64,000 bases of DNA from Trifolium pratense (taxonomy: Eukaryota > Streptophyta > Magnoliopsida > Fabales > Fabaceae). The notes beneath the pieces were generated by a model. That model was not told the origin of the DNA. It did no database searches and worked only from the letters and a program-made list of their open reading frames with translations. The stretch covers positions 11,160,001 through 11,224,000 of the forward strand of contig NC_060060.1 of NCBI RefSeq assembly GCF_020283565.1. Direction: 5' to 3'. Of the stretch, positions 24,917 to 35,939 are shown piece after piece (position 1 is the first letter of the stretch; each line of letters starts with the position of its first letter). A program made the position numbers and the translations under genes.

Positions 24917-25275
24917 TTTGAGTAATGTTACACCGCTTAATAACGCTTTAACGAATACAAATTTTACAAAATCCACCGTTTGATTGAAAGTTTATATCGT
25001 ATAGATCATCTATGTTAGAATTTATAAAAATCTAAAATCGTTTGATATGTTATTGAGATCGATCAAGATGAACGACATTCAGTTAAAACGTATAAACCAT
25101 TAATCTTGATTGGTCTCAATAACATACCAAACGATTTTAGATTTTTGTAAAAATTAATATGGATGATCTATACGATATAAGCTTTTAATCCAACGGTGGA
25201 TTTTGTAAAATTTGTATTCGTTATTGAGTGGTGTAACATTACTCAAATGTTACACCGGTGTAATTTGATCCCTCC

Positions 25276-25277
<2 letters not shown>
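24917..25277. mobile_element. palindromic MITE, copy 1 (left TIR lost)
   Basis: Two arms of about 165 bp form a long imperfect palindrome around ACGACATTCAGTTAAAACGT. The right end is complete (TTACACCGGTGTAATTTGATC then CCTCCCC). The left end starts abruptly at TTTGAGTAATG, so the outer left repeat is missing. It is about 98% identical, by eye, to the copy at 46,063-46,437 and in the same orientation; this copy lacks 8 bp near 25,226. No coding capacity. The folded transcript would be a long hairpin. Confidence 0.85.

Positions 25278-25333
<56 letters not shown>
25278..25333. repeat. (AT)n microsatellite at a MITE end
   Basis: AT run directly against the complete right end of the palindromic MITE. 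The other copy has (TA)n directly against its left end. Confidence 0.95.
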
Positions 25334-25340
<7 letters not shown>

Positions 25341-26680
25341 TGACCCGAAACAATCCACATGCAATGTAATTTTCTGAATACCTAGAATCTACAGTGATTA
25401 TTGGAAGATTTCAAAATAATCCAACAAGTTCAATATACAAAACAGAATGATGATGATAATCTTCTGGATCTCTACGTAGATTTTCTTGAAATTTTTTTTC
25501 TTTTCTTTTTTTAATTAAGCTACTATAGGGAAGGCATCACATTTTCTTGAAATTGTTTGTGTAGATAAATTTAAGTAATAACTTACAACTTTGAATTCAA
25601 ACAATATGATTGTTGAAAGTGTAAACCTTTCACAATGTCAAAAGAAAATGGAAAACTTTCAATCTAAGTTACATATATTTACATTTTAAGCTATTAATAA
25701 TTTTAGGAAAATCATATATAAAATTTCACTTTGTGTAGACTTTGTAGAAATGGTCCTCTCCTCATGGTCATGCTATGTGGTTGAATTAGCTGAATAATAA
25801 AAAAAAAAACGGCTGGAGTGAAAATTGTTGAATGTGACATTGTAATTGAATATACTATATGTTGTATGAAAATATTTGCTATGTGACTTTTAATAAAACA
25901 GTAGGATAACAAAATTTTCTATGACTCGTCACGAAAAGTTAATTTAGTCTGCTCTTGATACGTAAATGCTAGAGAACTTGTTCCATGGCTCGTCACCTTT
26001 ATAGATAATTAGATATTTGAGAATTTTCTACGCTCTCTCTTGATTTATGCTAGTGATTTATATTTAATTTGTCTCTGAATAAATTTCAGAGCAATTAAAA
26101 TCAATTGATATGCGTACAATTTTTTTACTATACAGATCAAGGACGTATTAAAAAAAATAAAATTTGTATGATACATTGCTTTTTTTTTTTTTTCCTTCCA
26201 GAAGGTATGGTTAACGTGTTGTTGGTCTCTTTAAAAAGAGAAAAATATTAGGTTATTTGCATAATGAAGTACAACTGACAAGGTGTTGTTTGATAAAGTG
26301 AAAATTATATCTTGATGGTGGTTGAAGATGCGTAAAAAAAAGTTTCTGTTTTGAGCTGAATATATGGTGGTTTAATTATTTGACTTATCTAAGATTTAGA
26401 GACGGATAATGCATTATGTGGTGAGACACTTTTATTTTTACTGAATCTTGTAAACTTCTTTTATTAGGCACATCTTGTGTGTTTTTTTTTTTGGACAACA
26501 AAATGTGTGAATATATATAGCTCTAAAAACAAAAAATAAAGTAAAAGAGGTACTCTACCTATAATTATGAGATAAGTATTTATAATACTGCACCCAACCT
26601 AAAATGATTAATTACAAGAAAAGCCCCTTTCCTAAAGAAAGAAAACAAACTAGCATGCACTATGTCCAAGCCAAAAAAAA
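25334..26680. other. gene-free AT-rich spacer
   Basis: I see no gene, splice-consistent frame or clear transposon end. Oligo-T runs occur at 25,494-25,515 and 26,180-26,197. Confidence 0.4.
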
Positions 26681-26685
26681 CTACT

Positions 26686-27062
26686 CTCTCCATTTCTTTT
26701 TACTTGTCGTTTAAAAAAAATTGTTTTAAATTATTTGTCGTTTTGATAATTTAAGGTTATATTTTGTCTATTATACCCTATTCTAAATATTTAGGAGTTG
26801 TTGAAACCGTAAAAGATTTAATGTATATTTGGAAAACTAAAGTTTTTTTAAAAAAATTTTTGGGTACATAAAATATTAATTTTTTTTTTGTACATAGTAA
26901 TATATTAAATTTATTGGAAAGAGAAAATGTGTGAACAAAAAGATATTTATTGGTGAATTAAAATAAGGGTATAATAGGAAGATAAGGTGCAAAAATACAC
27001 TTTCTTAATTTGTTAATTTTTTTCCTTCTAAAACGACAAATAAAAAGGAATGAAGAGGGTAT
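26686..27062. mobile_element. Stowaway/Mariner-like MITE, about 375 bp
   Basis: The left end CTCTCTCCATTTCTTTTTAC..GTCGTTT and right end (rc) ACCCTCTTCATTCCTTTTTA..GTCGTTTT are inverted. Inner arms also pair (GGTTATATTTTGTCTATTATACCC against GGGTATAATAGGAAGATAAGG). Such CTCCNTCC...TTGTCGTTT ends are typical of plant Stowaway-type families. Confidence 0.7.
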
Positions 27063-27164
27063 CTATTATACAGTCCACTAAGTTAATTAGCACACCATTC
27101 ATAAAATAAGCAATAGTATTGTTCTTAGACAAAAGCCACTTCCATGACATTAGGTTAACCGTTT

Positions 27165-27505
27165 AAAAAAATTTGGATTGTCTCCAAAACTTTTGACCGG
27201 AAGATCCTCTCATTCCGAGCCTGCCAAAGAGGTCAAACAACCGCATGTCAAATTAAAAGAACTCCCTTTCTAGTTTCTACCTTGTTTCCCTTTCCTAAAA
27301 AGAGTTAGGGTGTGTTTTAGGAAACTATCCAACAAAGAAGAAATGGACTCTGGCAAAACTATGGTTAAACCAAACAAAACGATGCACCGTGCCCTAAACC
27401 TCCCACGCTACCGCACAAGCGGCAAATAAATGATTCTCCGATTCAATAGCCCCCTACAGAAGGTTGCCTCCTCGGTCGGAATTACTCCGCGATGCGCTAG
27501 TTGCA
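27165..27505 (-). pseudogene. LINE fragment, zinc-binding (zf-RVT) segment
   Basis: On - the conceptual translation gives LAHRGVIPTEEATFC, then with frame changes GAIESENHLFAACAVAWEV. This is the zf-RVT layout 'RG.IP...C..C...E...HLF..C'. The rest decays toward 27,170. It comes from a different LINE than the one at 20.6-24.6 kb. It lies just left of the duplicated segment and is not found next to copy B. Confidence 0.65.
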
Positions 27506-28234
27506 CCAATTAGATATATATTGTACCGTGTTCATCAAATATATAATTCTCACTAAAGAATGTTTCATTATTAGGTCTAATTTTTAATATTAAATAGGGC
27601 TCCAAATTCTTTAAGACGATATGTTAGATTATGAAGAATTGTAATTCTACTCTTCATTAAAAACTGTCTCAATTGTTTTTTATTTTCAGTCTCCACCATT
27701 AAAATACACATCCATTTTTTTTTAATAATTTGATATTCTCTATCATGTTTGATGGTTGAGATTCCACTTGAAAAATTGAGAGATTTTTTCAAAGGAGAGA
27801 ATTCAAATTTGATTAAAAATAGTTGACTTTAAATCATGTTTATTTTTACACATGCAATTTTTTATTTTTTTTTTGGTTTTGGGTCATACGGAGAGAAGGA
27901 AAATATGTATCTTTTGATTTTTAAATTTGGTGTAATAACCCCCCCTTAAATTGCTTAATGTAAATTTGAGGTGAGGTATTTTTGAGTTGTGTGAGTGTAG
28001 TACTTCTTGTACTTTTTATAATTCATTATTTTAATAATAATAAAAAATTAATCTCAATAAAATACTATTGTGAATGTCTAGTAAGTACCAATATTATAAA
28101 ACTACATAAACAGTTAATATGTAGAAACACAAACACTTATTCGAACTGATAGTTATTACTTATTGCGTGAGTTTTGCCACAAATTAAGCTGTTTAATAAA
28201 TAAATAAATTTATATTTTGTCAAAAATCTTTTAT

Positions 28235-29070
28235 ATTATAAGCTTGTATACACAAGCAAACTCTAAACCCTAATTTATTTTCTCTGTTTTCCCTCCATTT
28301 TATCTTGCAATTTTTATTAAAAAATAATACAATTTTGTCTTGAATAGGATTCGAACCCACAACCCTTTAGTGCAAAACAATATTTCCAACCACTATGTTA
28401 AGTATACCAATTGTGATTAAAATTATGTGCAATAATTGATAAGCACCATCAATTTTAAAAGTATATCATATCAAAATTATTGTTGACTATATTATTCATC
28501 ACAAAATATTTTTATGTCTTTCCTGATCAATGATTTTTTTTCTACCGGATCATAAATTTAGAGAATAATTATCATGTGAGATTTAGAAAGTTATTATCAC
28601 GTGTAATTTGGAAAGTTATTATCAAACTCAATTTTGCTAAATCAATTTTTTTTGCAATATACAACCAAACACAACCATAGTCATGTCACTAATCACATTC
28701 ATTATTTTGATTTTAACATTGCAGATTTAATATTAACCGATGATCAATTGATACAATATGCACTAGCAGACCAATTGTGATTTAAACTATGTCCACAAAG
28801 TGTTAAGCTCCATCAACTTTCATAGGAAAGATTTCATACGACAATTAAGCACCATCAATTTCCACTGCACAATTTAAACAATTAAAAACCGATAATCTCA
28901 TATATTATAAGCTTGCTAACATAAGCTAACCCTAAACCAAATTTTTCCCCCTCTCATTTTCTCTTTCTTTTTATTGCAGCTTTATCTTAACAAAATACAG
29001 ATTTGTCATTGAACCTGCATCCCTTACTTACAATAAAACCTTTCAACCGCTAAAACATGTGCTTCAATTA
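28235..29070. repeat. diverged direct repeat pair, non-coding
   Basis: Two blocks (28,235-28,430 and 28,905-29,070) begin TATTATAAGCTTG and share CTAA(C)CCTAAA, a CT-rich run, TTGCA(G)(C/A)TTTTAT, AAAATA(A)TACA(A/G)ATTTTGTC and a tRNA-like B-box on - at the first. They differ in many bases. They may be repeated parts of a non-autonomous element. The same pair exists in copy B. Confidence 0.45.
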
Positions 29071-29435
29071 TGAAAGAATTTAGGAATCCTAATATGTTAA
29101 CTCTGTTTTCAATAAATTTGAACGGCGGAATTAATCACAATTTTTATTTATTTATGGATGTCTACTTAAGTTTATGTTCTTGATTATGTCTTTAATTTTT
29201 TTTTTAACCTTTAATTATCATCAATTTTTTAACCTTTAGTTATCAGTAATTTTTTTTTAATAAGTAAACAAAACGATGGGGTTCCAAAATTATTTAAAAA
29301 ATATATAAAATATAAAATAAGCACATAAACAAATATAGAATAATTAGTTCATGAAATTTCCTATACTACTCTTATTGAAAATGCTCTTAGAATTTTTATA
29401 TTTTATTCTTTATTGTTACATATTACACCCAATTA

Positions 29436-29466
29436 GACCCATGCACCGCACGGGTCAAAGTTCTAG
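29436..29466 (+). mobile_element. Helitron-like 3' terminus (copy A)
   Basis: GACCCATGC ACC GCACGGGTC forms a hairpin with one mismatch, followed 6 bp later by CTAG and then T (29,463-29,467). A short GC hairpin just before CTRR, then T, is the established 3' end of plant Helitrons. The 5' TC end was not located; the element may span the AT-rich 28-29.4 kb. No Rep/helicase is present, so it would be non-autonomous. The equivalent in copy B has a perfect stem. Confidence 0.5.
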
Positions 29467-30071
29467 TTAATTAAGGTACTTGTTGATTATAGTGCATCAT
29501 TTCTATATGGTCAAAATCTTCTTAAGTCAAGCCACTATGTTTGCTTTAGTGGTGAGAGATTTGAGTAATACACTATAGGTTATGACTTATGAGTTCGATT
29601 TTCAGCTCATTATAAACAAAAAAAATCTTTCTAGGTCAAATTTTGAATTAATTTTATTCATGTTCAATTGAAATAAGTTTCAGAATTCTTTATCTAGCTA
29701 AGAAAGATTCAATTCTATGTTTATAAAACGTCAAATAAGTTTTGTTAGATAAATTATCTAATCGTAAACGTGTTTGTATATAAAGTATAAACGGTGTTTC
29801 TTTCCATGTTTCGCCGGAAGCCACAAAACATATTCATACTCAAAATTAAATTGTTAGGGAACATTTTCTCCTCTTACTCTTTTCTTTGAAGAAGTTTCTC
29901 CTCTTATTCTTAAATAATTCTTAATATTTTAAAAACCATCCTTAAATATTAATCGAATAAATGGGTAAAATTTTATAAAATCTGCGCGTATGCAATAGGG
30001 ATATAATGTATTTTAGAACGAATGAATTGTAATTTGCATATGCAATTGTTTTTTCATGCAGTCACAATCCG

Positions 30072-30605
30072 TACAAGTGAGTTAAATACTACATTTTTAT
30101 CCAAAATCTTAAGAAATTAGATTTAAAAGTTATCTCACTTATAAAGTCTTCACTTTTGCAAACAATGTAAGACATAAGTCACATCACACTTGTCACAACA
30201 ATCTCCACTTCAAGTGTGAGTCATTCAATTCATTATGTTTCTCCTCAAGTGAAAGTTTTTTTTTCTTCATCCATACACTTGCACTGTCGTTGGCGTTGCA
30301 CTCAAAGGGACATGTGGTTTGACTACCACCTTTCGCTGCACTCAACGAGACACGCCACCTGACCACCTTTGTTAGGAAGACTTTCAATACAAAGAGCCGG
30401 TCGAACCCTTCGTCGAACTATCAACTCTGATATACCACTGTTGCGTCATGATGGGTGCCCGGGAGAACATTCATGTTGGGATTAAGAATAATCATACAAG
30501 TGAGTTGAACACTACATCTTTACTCAAAACCTTAACACATATGTTTATGGGTCCTCACACTTATAAGATGTTCAACCTCCAATTATTCAAGTAATGTGAG
30601 ACTTA
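30072..30605 (-). mobile_element. TRIM-like element with terminal repeats (copy A)
   Basis: Direct terminal repeats of about 105-112 bp (30,072-30,177 and 30,495-30,605) share TACAAGTGAGTT.A(A)(C/T)ACTACAT(C/T)TTTA(T/C)C(C/A)AAA(A/T)CTTAA and end AATGT(A/G)AGAC.TAA. Inside, on -, TGGTATATCAGAGTTG (about 30,424-30,440) resembles the tRNA-iMet primer-binding site TGGTATCAGAG near the 5' LTR. It is non-coding and 534 bp in total, within the TRIM size range. Terminal repeat divergence indicates an old insertion that predates the duplication. Confidence 0.65.
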
Positions 30606-30607
30606 AC

Positions 30608-31700
30608 CAGGCCCGGCCCCTATGGGGGTGCAGGGTGAGCGACGACATCGGGCCTCAAAATTTTGGAGGTCTCAACTCAAAATTTTGAGGTCCTATAATA
30701 ATAATAATTATATATTGTTAGTGTTTATAAAATATCAAATGTATTCAATAAATTAATTTTGAGGCCTTATAATAATAGTTATATATTGTTAGTGTTTATA
30801 AAATATCATATGTTTAGTAAAAAAAATATCCTAATCACGTAAAAAAAAATTACACGTTTCTTGATTAGGAATTTTCTCCCTCTCAACCGAATTTTCTCCA
30901 TACGCATGAGCTATGAAATCGAACCCGTGACCACATATTTACGTGGACCAAGACTCTTACCCCTTAGACCAATTCATTATTGATTTTTCTTAGTTATTTA
31001 TAATTTAAATAGAGGATAATTCTTTTTAATTTTTTAATATTTTTTTATTAGGATTCTATTTATAATATTTAAATCGGGCCTCCAAATCTCACCTCACACA
31101 GCCACACTTGCCACAACAATGACAACCTTGTATCCCTAATACAAGTTGTCAGAAATATCAAAATATAGTAACTTCTTGTCTCTCCAAATATTGTACAAAA
31201 CAAAAAAATTATTTAACAATTTAGAATTTGATCTTGTATTATTCTGTCAAGTATTCATCTTGTGTAAATCAAATGTACTCTTGGATAATTTCCACACTCA
31301 CATAGTCGAAATATTTTTAGTCGTATGATCTAGATTGAACGAACTATGAAAATGGAAAGTTCAATTTTTAGTAGTAAAAAATTTAAATATCGTAAAAAGG
31401 ATTAGAAAGAGTAAGTATAATTATTATTTTTCTTTATTTTCTCTTTTGATATATGGCCGAAAGAGGTATTCAAATTTTTGTGCCCATCTAAGAAATTATT
31501 CCCTAGTTTATAATTTTAATTTGTATAGTTGTTTTTTATTTTTAAAAGTATATGTCTTAGTTTATGCATGCATGTCCAACTAGTGCCTAATATACTTCCA
31601 AGAGACCAAGACTTATTCAATTCTTCTCTATTAAGTACAGCTTTTTCTCCAACAAAGAAAAGTAGATACACATGTTATACTATATCGTATAATATCTACC
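30608..31700. other. P450 upstream region with repeat remnants (copy A)
   Basis: A GC-rich motif (GGCCCGGCCCC...GGGCCTCAAAATTTT, 30,610-30,665) and a direct repeat of about 75 bp (TTTTGAGG(T/C)C(C/T)TATAATAATA..., twice between 30,690 and 30,810) belong to a dispersed non-coding repeat also touching the left window edge. From about 31,330 on nothing but AT-rich DNA leads to the P450 TATA box. Confidence 0.4.
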
Positions 31701-31710
31701 TTAACAATTC

Positions 31711-31718
31711 TATAAATA
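31711..31718 (+). promoter_or_regulatory. TATA box of P450 copy A
   Basis: TATAAATA lies 113 bp upstream of the ATG, followed by GGAATACCAACACACTCATTAAAC. The same spacing and context occur in copy B (55,066), and a related version (CTATAAATAAGAACCAACACA) precedes the P450 pseudogene at 42,863. Confidence 0.7.
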
Positions 31719-31823
31719 GGAATACCAACACACTCATTAAACAACACCAACAACCTGAGACTTGAGTATTTTCTTCTTTCAAGAAAAAAAAAAGTATACT
31801 ATCTTTCTTAATAGGTATCTACC

Positions 31824-33651
31824 ATGGAAGTTAAACTTTCGTCCATTATTATTACATTTTTTCTTTTCTTAATGCTACGTTTGTTTGCAAAATATTACAA
31901 ACAAAAAACCTACAAATTACCACCTGGTCCAATGAAGTTACCACTTATTGGTAACCTTCATCAAATGGCAGCATTAGGATCACTTCCACATCGTGCTTTT
32001 CAACACCTTGCTAAACAATATGGACCTATTGTCCACCTAAAACTTGGTGAAATTTCAACTATAGTTATAAGCTCACCAAAATTAGCAAAAGAAATATTGA
32101 AAACGCATGATGTTATTTTTGCTAATAGGCCAAAACTTCAAACTCCTGATATTATGGCTTATGGTTCAATAGATATTGCATTTTCTCCATATGGTGATTA
32201 TTGGAGACAAATGAGAAAAATATGTATGTTAGAGCTTTTAAGTAACAAAAGGGTTCAAACTTTCTCTTATATTAGAGAAGACGAGACGAGAAATTTTATA
32301 AAATCAATTCAGTCATTAGCAGGGTCTTCAGTAAATCTCACTAATAGAATTTTTTCGTTAGTGAGTTCTACGGTTTCTAGGTCGGCGTTTGGTGACAAAA
32401 CTGAGGATCAAGATGAATTTGTGATTTTGATTAGAAAAGCCATTGAATCTGTTGGAGGACTTGAACCTGCTGATTTGTTTCCTTCAATGAAATCTATAAT
32501 ACAAGTGTTAACCGGCTCGAAATCAAGAACGGAGAAAATGCACAAAAAAAGTGACAAAATTATGGAAATTATTGTAAGGAAGCATCAAGAGAAGCAAAGA
32601 AGAGCAAAAGAAGAAAAAAATAGTGGTGATGATGAGAAGGAAGATCTTGTTGATGTGCTTTTGAGAATCAAAGACAGTGGAAGCCTTGAAATCCCAATAA
32701 CAAATAACAACATCAAAGCTGTGATTTTTGTAAGTTTTCTTAATTTTGATGAAATTATTTAATTTTTTTTCTTATAATACTATTAATTATTTATTATTTC
32801 ATTGCACTTATTTATTTTTCTGCAATAAATATTTAAGGGTATTATTGACAAAATAATAATTAATATTGCATTGAACTTTTCTATATGTCTCTTGGTCAAA
32901 AAATGAAAAATGATATATTTGTAGGCAGCAAAATAATTAATTAAGATGCTTAAAAATTATTTAGCAAAAAGTGGTATATTTTTGTTAATTTTTTTAAAAT
33001 GGCACTTTTCTATATGTATTTATTTTTGATTTATTCATTCAGGATGCATTTGCTGCGGGAACTGACACAACAACATCAACAATAGTCTGGGTGATATCAG
33101 AGTTGATCAAAAATCCAAGTGTAATGAAAAAGGCTCAAGCTGAAATAAGAGAAGCATGTAAAGGAAAGGAAATAATATCTGAAAGTGATATACAAGAACT
33201 TCCTTACCTAAAATTAGTCTTAAAAGAGACATTAAGGCTACACCCTCCTACTCCTTTATTGCTCCCTAGAGAATCCACAGAATTAATCAATATTGATGGA
33301 TATGATATACCAAAAAAGACCAAAGTCATGATAAATGTATGGGCTATGGCAAGAGATCCTAACTATTGGACCGATGCTGAGATGTTTATTCCAGAGAGGT
33401 TTGAGGGTAGTTCTATTGATTACAAAGGAAATAATTTTGAGTATCTTCCTTTCGGAGCTGGAAGAAGAATATGTCCCGGCTTGGCGTTTGGTATAGCCGG
33501 AATAATGCTTCCAGTGGCTCTACTAATTTATCATTTCAATTGGGAACTTCCAAATCAGATGAAACCTGAGGATTTGGATATGACTGAACATTATGGATTG
33601 GCTATCGGAAGGAAAAGTGACTTGTGTTTGATTCCCACAGTTTATGCATGA
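31824..33651 (+). CDS. cytochrome P450, CYP71D-like, copy A (2 exons)
   Basis: Exons 31824-32729 (302 codons) and 33043-33651 (202 codons plus stop) joined by a phase-0 GT-AG intron, giving 504 aa, normal for CYP71. Seen: an N-terminal membrane anchor (residues about 5-23), proline hinge LPPGP (32-36), C-helix WRQMR (127-131), I-helix AAGTDTT (306-312), ExxR as KETLR (E364, R367), PERF (419-422) and heme loop FGAGRRICPG with the Cys ligand at 446. All catalytic motifs are intact. Family members are ER-bound monooxygenases using NADPH-P450 reductase; CYP71D enzymes oxidise terpenoids, flavonoids or other specialised metabolites. The substrate cannot be deduced. The single intron before the I-helix is typical of A-type P450s. 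It is one of two near-identical copies; a third is broken. Confidence 0.95.
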
Positions 33652-34300
33652 TGTTATAATTATATGATCGTATAATTGATTTACAGCGTCTATTGGTATT
33701 TTAAGTTATAATTTACATAGTTTTGTGTCATTTAATTTTGGAAATAAATGTTGGCCTCTAGCTAGCAAGAGATCTGAATCTGACTATGTGATCTCATATT
33801 GTTTTATTGTATCCCTGTATGCTTATTTTGTTGGAATAAAAGCTCATTTTTTATTTTCTTCCATGAACTAAAACCGTTTTTATCATATTGTCTCGTGCTT
33901 AAGAAAAATCTCATGCTTAAGAAAAAGGAACGGAGTGATCACATAATTTAAAATGAGACTTTTAGCTCCTTGTCACATTTTATTTCTTTTAGTCAAAACC
34001 TATGAAAGTCATTTTAATAAGAACTAGTTTATTTAAAATGAGATTTTTAGCTCCTTGTCACATTTTATTTCTTTTAGTCAAAACTTATGAATGTCATTTT
34101 AATAAGAACTATAGTTTAAAGGCTCGTGTCATGAACATTTATTCGATATTTAAGTTTGTCATTATATTATGGTAGAAAATTTATTTAGAATAAAATATTT
34201 AAAAATTTGTTATATAATATTGTTAAAATATAAGTGAAACTTCTATCAAAAAAATATAAGTGAAACAATTGTGCTATTTTTTGTAAAACATATTAAATTA
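33652..34300. other. P450 copy A 3' region with a tandem repeat
   Basis: Two adjacent units of about 82 bp (33,948-34,113) each contain AAAATGAGA(C/T)TTTTAGCTCC, TTGTCACATTTTATTTC and CATTTTAATAAGAACTA. In copy B the first unit has lost an internal piece. No gene follows. Confidence 0.7.
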
Positions 34301-35503
34301 AGGGTAAATAGGGTTTTACCCCTCTGCAAAATAGGCCAGTTTTGCGTTACCCCCCCTGCAATTTTTTTTTTTGTGATTACCCCCTTGTAAAATGAAGATT
34401 CCATCATTTACCCCCCTCAGTCAATAACATGGATGTTGACTGGACAAAATTGATGACGTGGCACGTACAAGTGGAATTAATTTATTTTATATTTATTTTT
34501 TTATTGTCAATTCATTAATGAATGTATAATTATTATTTTTTTAATTAAAAAAAATTGAAAAAAAAAAGAGAAAAAAACGATAGTAATTGGGGTTGAAGGT
34601 TCATCTTCTTCAATATTGCTATAATTTCATCCTTCTCTCCAAAAAAATCAACAACAACAAAAGTTATCCCCTCTCTAGGAAAAGAAAATCAATCAACACA
34701 CCAATATACTCAACACCTAAATCTTCATCACTTATTTATTCATCATCTTCAAACCCAAATCTTCATCACTCAAACCCAAATCATCTAAAACTGTCATCTT
34801 GAACGAAACCAACATAAGCCTTCATCGTCACCTTCGCCGAAACCCACAGAAACCTTCATCGTCACCTTTGATTTTTGTTTTCAGATCTGGAAAATATTCA
34901 TTAAACTTAAAGTTCTGGAAAATATTCCTTGTTAACACAAAAAATTTCATCAAACTGTAGATCTGGAAAATATTCATTAAACTTAAATTAATAACTCAAA
35001 CCTTTATCCAAGAATTGAAGAGTTTTGAAAAGTTTAAATTTTTTGTTACTTTGGCTTAGTTTTGTATCGTATAGTTGTGATTATAGAAGATAAATAATTT
35101 AGGGTTGTTAATAAGATGTGAAATTTGAGAGAAATTTGGGTAAGAAGATTTTGTTGATTGTGTGGGATTTGATTTGTGATTATACCGAGAAGAAGAAGAA
35201 CAAGAATGTTTATAAATAAATTCTATTAACAATTTTTTTTAATTTCTTTTTCTTTTTGAAAAATTAATAATTATATTAAGTTATTTATCTACTTGGCACA
35301 TAAACTTTAATAAAAAATGAATGAAAAGCCACACATGCATCCCACGTCATCAATTTTGTCCAGTCAACATCCATGTTGTCGACTGAGGGGGGTAAATGAT
35401 GGAATCTTCATTTTACAGGGGGTAATCACAAAAAAAAAAAATTTGCAGGGGGGTAACGCAAAACTGACCTATTTTACAGGGGGGTAAAACCCTATTTACC
35501 CTT
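34301..35503. mobile_element. 1.2-kb DNA transposon with ~160-bp TIRs, non-autonomous
   Basis: The ends AGGGTAAATAGGGTTTTACC and the reverse complement of the right end match for about 160 bp, through GCGTTACCCCCCTGCAA, GAAGATTCCATCATTTACCC and GGATGTTGACTGGACAAAAT. The insertion is flanked by AAATTA (34,295-34,300 and 35,504-35,509). Copy B has AAATTA once (57,720-57,725) and no element, so borders are secure. The interior (about 880 bp) has no transposase; it includes a C/A-rich stretch (34,640-34,870, repeated 'CTTCATC(A/G)TCACC') that could be captured gene-derived sequence. Long TIRs suggest a Mutator-like element, but those usually make 9-bp duplications, so the superfamily is open. Confidence 0.9.
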
Positions 35504-35590
35504 AAATTAATGAATTTGATTATAATTATCAATGATAAATTATCCAATTTTCTATATGTATCCGTCATAGATAATAGTCTTGTGTATATT

Positions 35591-35592
<2 letters not shown>

Positions 35593-35673
<81 letters not shown>
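35593..35673. repeat. (ATT)27 microsatellite
   Basis: Uninterrupted ATT run. The orthologous site in copy B has only six units (57,809-57,826). Confidence 0.97.
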
Positions 35674-35676
<3 letters not shown>

Positions 35677-35686
35677 AGTTAATACT

Positions 35687-35937
35687 CCTTCCGTCTCAAT
35701 CCCAATTTGATTGACACAGTTGATTGCATAACTTTGACGATTAATATTTTTAATTGTATAATAGTAAAAATTATAAAAAATTGATATTTTGAAAATACTC
35801 ATCGAGACGAATCAAACAACATTTTATATGCTAATATTTATTTTTGTTTATTAGTAGAAAAATAAGGTTAAAGTAACATGTGTGAATAGTGCACAACAGT
35901 CAACTTTGTCAATCAAATTGGGAGGGAGAGAGTAGTA
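35687..35937. mobile_element. Stowaway-like MITE, about 250 bp (copy A)
   Basis: Left ACTCCTTCCGTCTCAATCCCAATTTGATTGACA and right (rc) ACTCTCTCCCTCCCAATTTGATTGACA are inverted ends. The equivalent in copy B (about 57,835-58,080) keeps the right end, but the left arm after CCGTCT is different. Confidence 0.6.
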
Positions 35938-35939
35938 TT

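Noticed and set aside
31529..31765. 78-codon frame upstream of P450 copy A, also present upstream of copy B
   Set aside because: It overlaps the TATA box and transcript start region, has no domain, and is conserved only because the whole segment is duplicated.
35413..35802. Open frame with a long poly-Asn run (and poly-Leu on the other strand)
   Set aside because: It is only the translation of the (ATT)27 microsatellite plus MITE sequence; the duplicate has six units and no such frame.
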